Positions 1-5,639 of a stretch of 6,062 nucleotides of DNA are shown here, piece by piece. Where the stretch lies: contig JAAURO010000119.1 in assembly GCA_012032215.1 (NCBI GenBank), forward strand, positions 1 to 6,062. Direction: 5' to 3'. Position 1 is the stretch's first letter. Every line of letters starts with the position of its first letter. The position numbers and the translations under genes were made by a program. Origin of the DNA: Limnobacter sp. (GTDB taxonomy: Bacteria > Pseudomonadota > Gammaproteobacteria > Burkholderiales > Burkholderiaceae_B). Under the pieces are notes generated by a model. That model ran no database searches. It was not told where the DNA came from and was given only the letters and a program-made list of their open reading frames with translations.

Positions 1-158
1 TTTGGAGGGGTTTCATGCCTGAAAAAAGCCGGTTGAGGGGCTGTTTTTGATACAAAATCTGTGCAGAAATAAGAAATTTGTTGCTTTTTGCTTCGCTGTC
101 TTGGGGTTGGTGGTTTGTTCAGGGGTTCCTCAGGTTTCTCGGGATTTGGCTTTTTTAT
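1..158 (-). other. Open proline-rich frame, possible continuation of the F-box gene
   Basis: On the minus strand, the frame shifted by one base relative to the F-box gene has no stop from about 158 to the left edge. If the A6 run (plus-strand T6, 151-156) had only five bases, residues 89-92 (DNKK) would run directly into a proline- and charge-rich stretch beginning PNPEKPEEPLNKPPTPRQ, then on past position 1. That stretch looks like an inter-domain linker. The length is only about 52 codons, so an open frame could occur by chance. The idea gains weight from two clearer single-base homopolymer shifts elsewhere in the window. Confidence 0.3.
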
Positions 159-426
159 TATCAAGGCAAAGCATTTCTCGAAGCACCGCGATTACCGTGC
201 TCTTTTTCTGGCTTAACACCAGGCCGTGCAATTCTTTGTTGGCTGCTCCTAAAATGACTGCATTTTTTAGGCTTAAATGGTTTATTATCTCTCTCAGCAT
301 GTCGGGTGGCAGGCTCTTAAGAGATTCTATGCACCTGGATGACAATTCATGCAAACCCTGCTCGTCAGAGAAACACGACATTTCAGCGGAATATCTTGAA
401 AAATTAGGCTTCAAAGAAATGGACAC
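130..426 (-). CDS. Small F-box-like protein (98 residues as read)
   Basis: The translated product has a segment at about residues 38-71 that fits the F-box pattern. It has the Leu39-Pro40 pair, then hydrophobics at Leu44, Ile47, Ile48 and Leu51, and a second helix-like stretch through Val57, Ile58 and Leu59 to Leu67. In eukaryotes F-boxes bind Skp1 and recruit substrates to SCF ubiquitin ligases. Known bacterial examples (Agrobacterium VirF, Ralstonia GALA proteins, Legionella AnkB) are effectors delivered into host cells. The start is a GTG at 424-426, preceded by an AAGGGGG ribosome binding site at about 433-439 (6-base spacing); an in-frame stop lies upstream at 457-459. No signal peptide or membrane segment is visible. 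The DNA is AT-richer than the genes to the right, which fits acquisition by transfer. The stop at 130-132 may not be the true end, because another open frame continues to the window edge. The F-box call comes from pattern reading only; delivery into a host and function are inference. Confidence 0.55.
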   Translation of the reverse strand: MSISLKPNFSRYSAEMSCFSDEQGLHELSSRCIESLKSLPPDMLREIINHLSLKNAVILGAANKELHGLVLSQKKSTVIAVLREMLCLDNKKAKSRET

Positions 427-635
427 AAGTAACCCCCTTAGAGCGTGTTCGCGATCTTAGACTGACTCAAAACGAAGGATACCATGTCCGAACTGAACCG
501 GAGAACAGCGAAACACGGCACTGGAAAGGCGCGCCATACACGGCCCCGATGGTTGTCTGGCCGCCCTGGCAGAAAGAGTCATCCAATATGCGCCACAGCG
601 AGTTGATCAGAAGTTCCCTGGTGTGTACAGATTGC

Positions 636-1185
636 CTACCTTTTAAACAAATCCCCAAACAAATCTTCCGCCTTTTCTATTTTGGGTGCCACCACGTACG
701 CGCAATAGGATTGCATGGGGTTGTTCTCGAAATAGCGCTGGTGCTGTTTTTCTGCCGGAAAGTAATTGTGCAGTGGCTCTATGGCGGTAACCACCGGGTT
801 GGCAAAAATACGCCGTTTTTCAAGATCTGCCACAAAGGTGTGGGCCGTTTCTTTTTGCTGTTCGTTGTGAAAATACACCACAGAACGGTATTGGGGGGCC
901 GATGTCGTTGCCTTGTTTGTTCAGCGTAGTGGGGTCGTGAATGGCAAACAGCACCGCCAGAATTTTCCGAAAACCAATAATTTCAGGGTTAAAGTGCAGG
1001 CGCACCACCTCGGTGTGGCCGCTGCGGCCCGTACACACTTTTTCATAGGTGGGCGCAGGGTCGGCGTTGGGGCTGCCGCTGTAGCCCGATTCACACAGCG
1101 AAATGCCCTTTAACTGGTTATAGACGGCTTCCAGGCACCAAAAGCACCCGCCGCCCAGTGTTGCTTGCTCTTCTTGTACTGTCAT
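636..1185 (-). CDS. msrA: Peptide methionine sulfoxide reductase MsrA, frame broken by an apparent 1-base insertion
   Basis: MsrA reduces methionine-S-sulfoxide in proteins back to methionine, using thioredoxin as electron donor. The first frame gives the catalytic motif GCFWC (Cys14 is the nucleophile), the [10 protein letters not shown] segment (Glu59) and the QGNDIG segment (Asp94). The matching second half lies in another frame: [12 protein letters not shown] (Tyr99), [12 protein letters not shown], and the C-terminal [10 protein letters not shown] with the probable resolving Cys161. The shift falls in a run of six C on the coding strand (plus-strand G6, 893-898). With five C the text reads GNDIG-PQYRS and the protein is 182 residues, a normal MsrA length. 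As written, translation leaves frame after about residue 97 and stops at 820. I chose the ATG at 1183-1185; an in-frame TTG at 1195-1197 is the alternative, and neither has a clear ribosome binding site. The gene is divergent from yajC. A sequencing error is more likely than a true pseudogene, because all other family positions look intact. Confidence 0.9.
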
Positions 1186-1260
1186 GGTTATCAGCAACCC
1201 AATTGAATAGAATTAATTACCAGTGTAGTTTGCAGTGGAACCCATCTGAATGCCCATGGT

Positions 1261-1290
1261 CTGAAAATTGTACTTCAGGCGTTGTATACT
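1261..1290 (+). promoter_or_regulatory. Probable sigma-70 promoter of yajC-secD-secF
   Basis: A -10 element TATACT (1285-1290) sits 18 bases downstream of a -35-like CTGAAA (1261-1266). It lies in the divergent intergenic region, about 37 bases before the yajC start. The -10 is a good match to consensus and the -35 is moderate. No operator or riboswitch structure is evident. Confidence 0.5.
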
Positions 1291-1312
1291 CGGCGCCAGC
1301 CATTCATTTTTC

Positions 1313-1318
1313 AAGGAG
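1313..1318 (+). promoter_or_regulatory. Ribosome binding site that fixes the yajC GTG start
   Basis: AAGGAG lies 8 bases before the GTG at 1327-1329. The reading frame is also open from 1282, but that upstream candidate start has no such site and would add 15 residues unlike YajC. The Shine-Dalgarno motif therefore decides the start. Confidence 0.8.
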
Positions 1319-1326
1319 TAAACCCC

Positions 1327-1662
1327 GTGATATCCCCGGCATTTGCACAATCTGCAGCTTCCAGCCCAGAAGCCAGTCTAATGAGTTTTTTACCGCTTAT
1401 CCTGATTTTTGTGGTTTTTTATTTCATGGCTATCCGCCCTCAAATGAAACGCCAGAAAGAGCACAAAGCCATGGTTGAAAATCTGCAAAAAGGCGATGAA
1501 GTAATTGTAAGTGGCGGTTTTTTGGGCAAAATCTCAAAATGTGGCGACACCTATCTCACTGTTGAAATGGCCAACCTCCAGGAAAAACCCGTAGAAATGC
1601 TCGTGCAGCGTGCCTCGGTTACGGCTGTTTTGCCGCGCAACACCATCAAAGAATCCAAATAA
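1327..1662 (+). CDS. yajC: Preprotein translocase subunit YajC
   Basis: YajC is a small inner-membrane protein that associates with SecDF and SecYEG in protein export. From the GTG start the product is 111 residues, matching the usual ~110. It has a short N-terminal segment, one membrane helix at about residues 18-36 (FLPLILIFVVFYFMAI), and the family signature YFMAIRPQMKRQKEH immediately after it. The cytoplasmic domain contains GDEVIVSGGFLGKI at 56-69. secD starts 12 bases after its stop, so the two are almost certainly co-transcribed, the standard yajC-secD-secF order. In many proteobacteria queA and tgt lie upstream; here a divergent msrA occupies that place. Confidence 0.95.
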   Translation: MISPAFAQSAASSPEASLMSFLPLILIFVVFYFMAIRPQMKRQKEHKAMVENLQKGDEVIVSGGFLGKISKCGDTYLTVEMANLQEKPVEMLVQRASVTAVLPRNTIKESK

Positions 1663-1674
1663 CACACACCTACC

Positions 1675-3639
1675 ATGAACCGCTACCCTTTGTGGAAGTA
1701 CATCCTGATCGGCCTGGTGCTGGTGTTTGGGGTGCTTTATACATTGCCTAATTTTTATGGCGAAGCCCCTGCTGTGCAGGTTTCCAGTGGCCGTTCCACG
1801 GTTAAATTAAGCCCCGAACTTGCCCAGCAGCTTCAGGCTGCCCTGGCCGAGCGCAATCTGGCACCAGAAGCCGTGCTGTACGAGCAAACCCTGGGTGGCG
1901 GCACCATTAAATACCGTTTCAGCAACGGGCAACAGCAATTGCGCGCCCGCGATTTTCTGCAAACGCGGCTGAATGGCGGCAACCTGCCTGCGCAGGCAGG
2001 CAGCAATGTGGCGGAAAATCCTACCAGCGGCTCGTACATTGTGGCGCTCAACCTGCTGTCTCGTTCGCCAGACTGGCTGACGGCCATCAACGCACTGCCC
2101 ATGTATCTGGGGCTGGATTTGCGCGGCGGGGTGCACTTCCTGCTGCAAGTAGACATGCAGGCCGCACTCGACAAACGCAAAGACTCCTTGCTGGCACAGG
2201 CCAAGCAGCTAATGCGCGATAAAGATTTGCGTTACGCAAGCTCTGCCCGCATCCCGGATGGCTTTGAAATGCGTTTCAGAACCACGCAAGATGCCGCCCG
2301 CGCCCGCACCGAACTTGCCGATTCTCTTCCCGAACTCTCCCTGCGCGAACCTGACGCGCAGCAAGATGCGCCCAATCTGCTGGTGGCCACCTTGCGTCCC
2401 GAACTGCAAGAGCAGGCCAAAACCTACGCGCTCAAGCAAAACATGACCACCCTGCACAACCGCATTAACGAACTGGGCGTGGCCGAACCTGTCATTCAGC
2501 AACAGGGCGCAGACCGCATCGTGGTGCAGCTGCCCGGCGTGCAAGACACAGCCAAAGCCAAAGACATTCTGGGCCGCACTGCCACCCTGGAAATACGCTT
2601 GGTTGACGACAGCCCCGGCGCGCGGTCGTCGCTGGCTTCTGGTGTGGTGCCCTTCGGCCTTGAGCAGTTTCAGGATCGCGATGGCAACAACTTGCTGACC
2701 AGGCGCGAAGTCATTCTCACCGGAGAAAACCTCACCGATGCACAGGCGGGTTTCGATTCTCAAACCCAGGAACCCGCGGTTCACCTTACTCTCGATAGCA
2801 ACGGCGCCCGCATTTTTCGCGACATCACCGGGCAAAACATTGGCACGCGTATGGCCATAGTGCTGTTTGAAAAAGGTCGGGGCGAGGTAATAACCGCCCC
2901 TGTTATCCGTTCGGAAATTGGCGGTGGCCGGGTGCAGATTTCTGGCCAGATGAACACCGTGGAGTCGGCCGATTTGGCCTTGTTGCTGCGGGCTGGTTCT
3001 TTGGCTGCACCCATGGACATTATTGAAGAACGCACCATTGGCCCCAGCCTGGGTGCGGACAACATTGAAAAAGGCCTGAACTCCACCCTGTACGGCTTCA
3101 TTGCGCTGTCTGTTTTTATTGTGGCCTACTACCTCATGTTTGGGGTGTTCTCGGTGCTTGCGCTGGCGGTTAACGTCCTGTTGCTGTTTGCCCTGTTGTC
3201 GGTGTTGCAGGCAACGCTGACCTTGCCGGGTCTGGCCGCCGTTGCGCTTACTCTGGGCATGGCCATCGATGCCAACGTGCTTATCAACGAGCGCATACGC
3301 GAAGAACTGCGCGAAGGGCAGTCGCCGCAGCAGGCTATTCACCTTGGTTACGACCGTGCCTGGGGAACCATTCTGGATTCCAATATTACTACACTGATTG
3401 CAGGGGTGGCCTTGCTGGTTTTTGGTTCCGGTCCGGTGCGTGGCTTTGCCGTGGTGCATTGTTTGGGCATTCTTACTTCCATATTCAGTGCCGTGGTGGT
3501 TTCTCGCGGCATGGTGAACCTGTGGTATGGGTCTCGCAAAAAGCTGACCACAGTAAGAATTGGTCAGGTATGGAAACCCCAAACGGTGGGTACTGGTTCA
3601 GGGTCTTTTGGCAGCAGCTCCAAAATCGTGAAGGAATAA
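1675..3639 (+). CDS. secD: Protein translocase subunit SecD
   Basis: SecD pairs with SecF to use the proton-motive force to pull exported proteins through SecYEG on the periplasmic side. The product is 654 residues, somewhat longer than E. coli SecD (615). Membrane helix 1 is at about 8-24. The large periplasmic part includes the conserved YLGLDLRGGVHFLLQVDM at 144-161. The signatures LLRAGSLAAPM (437-447) and GPSLGADNIEKG (456-467) precede five further helices at about 468-612. GMAIDANVLINERIREE (528-544) holds the conserved membrane aspartate Asp532, equivalent to the proton-transfer Asp of E. coli SecD. The ATG start matches the typical N-terminus MNRYPLWKYILI, but the bases before it (ACACACACCTACC) contain no purine-rich ribosome binding site, so coupling to yajC translation is likely. 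The frame is intact throughout. The C-terminal ~25 residues are Gly/Ser-rich and likely flexible. Confidence 0.97.
   Translation: MNRYPLWKYILIGLVLVFGVLYTLPNFYGEAPAVQVSSGRSTVKLSPELAQQLQAALAERNLAPEAVLYEQTLGGGTIKYRFSNGQQQLRARDFLQTRLNGGNLPAQAGSNVAENPTSGSYIVALNLLSRSPDWLTAINALPMYLGLDLRGGVHFLLQVDMQAALDKRKDSLLAQAKQLMRDKDLRYASSARIPDGFEMRFRTTQDAARARTELADSLPELSLREPDAQQDAPNLLVATLRPELQEQAKTYALKQNMTTLHNRINELGVAEPVIQQQGADRIVVQLPGVQDTAKAKDILGRTATLEIRLVDDSPGARSSLASGVVPFGLEQFQDRDGNNLLTRREVILTGENLTDAQAGFDSQTQEPAVHLTLDSNGARIFRDITGQNIGTRMAIVLFEKGRGEVITAPVIRSEIGGGRVQISGQMNTVESADLALLLRAGSLAAPMDIIEERTIGPSLGADNIEKGLNSTLYGFIALSVFIVAYYLMFGVFSVLALAVNVLLLFALLSVLQATLTLPGLAAVALTLGMAIDANVLINERIREELREGQSPQQAIHLGYDRAWGTILDSNITTLIAGVALLVFGSGPVRGFAVVHCLGILTSIFSAVVVSRGMVNLWYGSRKKLTTVRIGQVWKPQTVGTGSGSFGSSSKIVKE
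1983..2000. repeat. 18-base perfect palindrome inside secD
   Basis: CCTGCCTGCGCAGGCAGG is identical to its own reverse complement. It falls in a variable periplasmic stretch of SecD (about residues 103-109) and encodes part of a Leu-Pro-Ala-Gln-Ala-Gly sequence. No second copy was seen in this window. It may be a chance result of CTG/GCA-rich codons or a genome-wide repeat or binding motif. Confidence 0.5.
3631..3636 (+). promoter_or_regulatory. secF ribosome binding site within the secD end
   Basis: AAGGAA overlaps the last codons of secD and lies about 11 bases before the secF ATG at 3647. Placing the site inside the upstream gene, with only seven bases between stop and start, suggests coupled translation of the two partners. 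Confidence 0.6.
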
Positions 3640-3646
3640 CACAGGC

Positions 3647-4605
3647 ATGGAATTTTTCAAAATCAGCAAAGACATTCCTTTTATGCGCTACGCCAAGGTG
3701 TTCAATGCCTTGTCGTTGCTGGTGTTTGTGTTGGCGGTATTTTTTCTGCTTACACGCGGCTTGAATTTCAGTGTGGAATTTACCGGCGGCGTGCTGGTTG
3801 AATCGCGCTATTCAGAACCCGCCAATCTGGAAGGCATTCGCGGTGCTTTGCTGAAGGTGGGGGTGACCGAACCTCAAGTGCAAAACTTTGGTACCTCGCG
3901 CGATGTGCTGATACGCATGGCCGCCAAAGACCTGCAAAACAGCCCGGTTGGGCAAGCTGGCAAACTGGATGTGCTCGCCATGACCACCCAGGTGTTGCAA
4001 GCTGGTGGCCCTGGTGTACAAGTGCAGCGCGTGGAGTTTGTGGGCCCGCAAGTGGGGCGTGAACTCGCAGAAAACGGTCTCATAGCTCTGTTGGTGGTTA
4101 TTGCTGGCATTATGGCCTACTTGGCCATTCGCTTTGAATGGAAATTTGCCTTGGCTGCCATTGTTGCCAATTTGCACGACGTGGTGATTATTTGGGGTTT
4201 TTCGCGTTTTTTCAGTGGGAGTTTTCGCTGTCGGTACTGGCGGCGGTGTTGGCCGTGCTTGGGTATTCGGTCAACGAATCGGTGGTGGTGTTTGATAGAA
4301 TTCGCGAAACTTTTATGCGTGTTCGCCGCATGGAAGTGCCCGCCGTTATCGACCGCGCAATTACCAGCACCATTTCCCGAACCATGATTACCCACGGTTC
4401 TACCCAGCTGATGGTGTGCTCCATGCTGATTTTCGGTGGCCCAACACTGTATTACTTCGCGTTGGCACTCACCATCGGAATCCTGTTTGGTATTTACTCT
4501 TCTGTGCTCGTGGCAAGCCCACTGGTGTTGTGGTTGGGCATTACCCGCGAAGATTTAATACCCAAGTCCCGTAAAGACCCCGAGCAGGAGGTTCAGGGCC
4601 CTTGA
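3647..4605 (+). CDS. secF: Protein translocase subunit SecF, frame broken by an apparent 1-base deletion
   Basis: SecF is the obligate partner of SecD in the proton-driven late step of Sec export. The first frame supplies residues 1-185: helix 1 at about 18-37, the GLNFSVEFTGGVLVE motif (38-52), RVEFVGPQVGREL (128-140) and helices 2-3 ending at IIWGF. The remainder continues in another frame as FAFFQWEFSLSVLAAV, GYSVNESVVVFDRIRE (206-221) and ITSTISRTMITHGSTQLMV, ending at the stop at 4603-4605. The break is in the T run at 4198-4202. Six T instead of five would give GFFAFFQ and a protein of 319 residues, close to E. coli SecF (323). As written, the first frame runs out of family and stops at 4385-4387, losing the last three helices. 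Since both halves are fully conserved and SecDF is important for growth, a base-calling error is the likeliest cause. The gene follows secD by 7 bases. Confidence 0.93.
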
Positions 4606-4652
4606 TTTCTGGGGGCTTCCTGCAAAAACGGGTGACGCCTAAAGGCAAATAT

Positions 4653-4681
4653 TTGAGTTTCCAGAGCCTTGTCAGTACAAT
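4653..4681 (+). promoter_or_regulatory. Probable sigma-70 promoter for the 73-residue basic protein
   Basis: TTGAGT (4653-4658) and TACAAT (4676-4681) are separated by 17 bases, the ideal spacing, and both are good matches to the -35 and -10 consensus. The predicted transcript would start near 4688, about 37 bases before the ATG at 4725. It lies in the 119-base gap after secF, so the next gene can be expressed separately from the sec operon. Confidence 0.6.
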
Positions 4682-4711
4682 AGCTAGCTTGATTTCATTT
4701 GAAATTTTTTT

Positions 4712-4715
4712 GGAG
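4712..4715 (+). promoter_or_regulatory. Ribosome binding site that sets the start at 4725
   Basis: GGAG lies 9 bases before the ATG at 4725-4727. The frame is open further back to a TTG at 4602 overlapping the secF stop. That longer form would span the promoter and has no ribosome binding site of its own, so the ATG is preferred. Confidence 0.6.
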
Positions 4716-4724
4716 TACAAGTTT

Positions 4725-4946
4725 ATGCCTGCGTCTAAACAAGCAACTTTGTCTGCTGTCAAACCACGCCCGGTAGTTGCTTCCCGCAAGCCCTCCAAAA
4801 CCGCATTGTCACCCGAAGAGGTGGTGCCGCTGTCTCTGCTTGTGCCTGCCAAGCCTGCGCGCCGTCGCCGTGCTGGCGCTGCCAAGCCCAGAAAGCTGAA
4901 AGGCGCTACCACTACATGGCCTTTCCCAACGGGTTCACGTCCTTAA
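4725..4946 (+). CDS. Small, very basic hypothetical protein (73 residues)
   Basis: I do not recognise the family. The product has 16 Lys/Arg against only two acidic residues (Glu31, Glu32). It is rich in Ala, Pro, Ser and Thr and holds a dense basic patch, PAKPARRRRAGAAKPRKLKG, at 41-60. The end, TTTWPFPTGSRP, is more hydrophobic. There is no signal peptide, membrane helix or cysteine, and most of the chain is probably disordered. Such composition fits binding to nucleic acid or another polyanion, but that is inference from charge alone. Support for a real gene is the combination of a well-spaced promoter, a ribosome binding site and an ATG. It lies between secF and the YggT-family gene, 85 bases before the latter's ATG, on the same strand. 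Confidence 0.6.
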   Translation: MPASKQATLSAVKPRPVVASRKPSKTALSPEEVVPLSLLVPAKPARRRRAGAAKPRKLKGATTTWPFPTGSRP

Positions 4947-4970
4947 AGCGCATTCTGCTGTATGTATCGG

Positions 4971-4999
4971 TGCACAGGGCCTCTGAAAACCACTACACT
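4971..4999 (+). promoter_or_regulatory. Possible weak promoter before the YggT-family gene
   Basis: TGCACA (4971-4976) and TACACT (4994-4999) are 17 bases apart, each matching consensus at four of six positions. It lies about 30 bases before the YggT-family start. A CCAC/GTGG inverted pair overlaps the -10. The match is modest and could be chance. Confidence 0.3.
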
Positions 5000-5031
5000 G
5001 GTGGCTTCGGGGTTCTTCTGCTTTAGTGCTC

Positions 5032-5604
5032 ATGCTGATTTTTAATATTCTCAGGCTGTTGCTGGAAACTGCAGCCAGCATTCTCACCTTTTGTTTGCTG
5101 TTGCGTGCGCTCATGCAGTGGGTGCGCATTCACCCCAGCAATCCGTTGTCGCCATTTATTTTCTCCATGACTGACTGGCTGGTTAAGCCTTTGCGCAAGG
5201 GGGTGCCCGGCTATGCCGGTCTGGATTGGGCGAGCATAGTGGGTGCCTTTCTGGTGGCGTTTGTGCTGCACGTTTTGCTGGTTCTGCTGAGTGCTGCTGT
5301 GGCGGGTGTGAGTCAGGGGCTTGTGCAGCTGGTGATGTTCAGTTTCCCGATTGCGGTGTTTTGGGTGCTTAGAAACACGGCCTATCTGTTGATGGGCATT
5401 GTGCTTATTCAGGTGGTGCTGAGTTGGGTGAATCCTTTTTCGCCGATTGCTTCGGTACTCAACGAGTTGTCCCGACCATTTCTAGACCCCCTGCGGCGTG
5501 TTTTGCCAACCGTGGGCAACGTGGATTTGTCGCCCTTGGTTTTTATTGTGTTGCTTCAGGTTTTAATGATGGTGCTTCAGGCTTTTATGCCTGGTTTTTT
5601 GTAA
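5032..5604 (+). CDS. yggT: YggT family integral membrane protein
   Basis: This is a 190-residue inner-membrane protein made of two YggT repeats, roughly residues 1-90 and 105-190. Each repeat has a hydrophobic helix, then a W-V-x-P-x-NP-(L/F)-SP type motif, an amphipathic stretch ending in PLR, and another helix. The visible motifs are QWVRIHPSNPLSPF with WLVKPLRKGVPG in the first repeat, and SWVNPFSPIASVL with RPFLDPLRRVLP in the second. The biochemical role of YggT proteins is not firmly established; some reports link them to osmotic tolerance and, for the related YlmG/CCB3 group, to division or membrane-complex functions. I chose the ATG at 5032. An in-frame GTG at 5026 is possible, and neither has a strong ribosome binding site. 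The reading frame is intact. It converges with the lipoprotein gene across a 35-base gap. Confidence 0.93.
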   Translation: MLIFNILRLLLETAASILTFCLLLRALMQWVRIHPSNPLSPFIFSMTDWLVKPLRKGVPGYAGLDWASIVGAFLVAFVLHVLLVLLSAAVAGVSQGLVQLVMFSFPIAVFWVLRNTAYLLMGIVLIQVVLSWVNPFSPIASVLNELSRPFLDPLRRVLPTVGNVDLSPLVFIVLLQVLMMVLQAFMPGFL

Positions 5605-5639
5605 GCACGTTTCCACGTTTTAATGGGAGGGGCTGGGTG

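Noticed and set aside
22..48. Minus-strand terminator-like AGCC/GGCT hairpin followed by T6, about 80 bases past the F-box gene stop
   Set aside because: The uninterrupted stem is only 4 bp with an 8-base loop, extendable only across a bulge, and it falls inside the frame that may continue the F-box gene. Too weak to list as a terminator.
47..460. 137-codon plus-strand frame with a signal-peptide-like beginning (TTG start)
   Set aside because: It is antisense to the F-box gene, has a TTG start, no convincing ribosome binding site and no family resemblance. The opposite strand is the better coding candidate.
484..606. 40-codon plus-strand frame with AAGGA just before its ATG
   Set aside because: Spacing is only four bases, the product matches nothing I know and composition is not convincing; left as an unassigned stretch.
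467..658. 63-codon minus-strand frame with a TTG start
   Set aside because: It begins inside the msrA 3' end, has no recognisable domain and looks like a by-product of that sequence.
2209..3582. Long (457-codon) minus-strand open frame
   Set aside because: It lies entirely antisense to secD, whose plus-strand product is conserved throughout. Its His/Gln/Arg-rich product is typical of an antisense shadow of a GC-rich gene.
4138..4605. Apparent separate gene starting at an ATG at 4138
   Set aside because: Its first ~20 residues are out-of-frame secF sequence and the rest is the SecF C-terminal half, so it is the second part of a frameshifted secF, not an independent gene.
4602..4724. N-terminal extension of the basic protein back to a TTG overlapping the secF stop
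   Set aside because: The extension spans the predicted promoter and lacks a ribosome binding site, while the ATG at 4725 has one.
5605..5639. Terminator between the converging YggT-family and lipoprotein genes
   Set aside because: Only a 4-bp ACGT-TTCC-ACGT pairing followed by a short T run is present, too weak to call.
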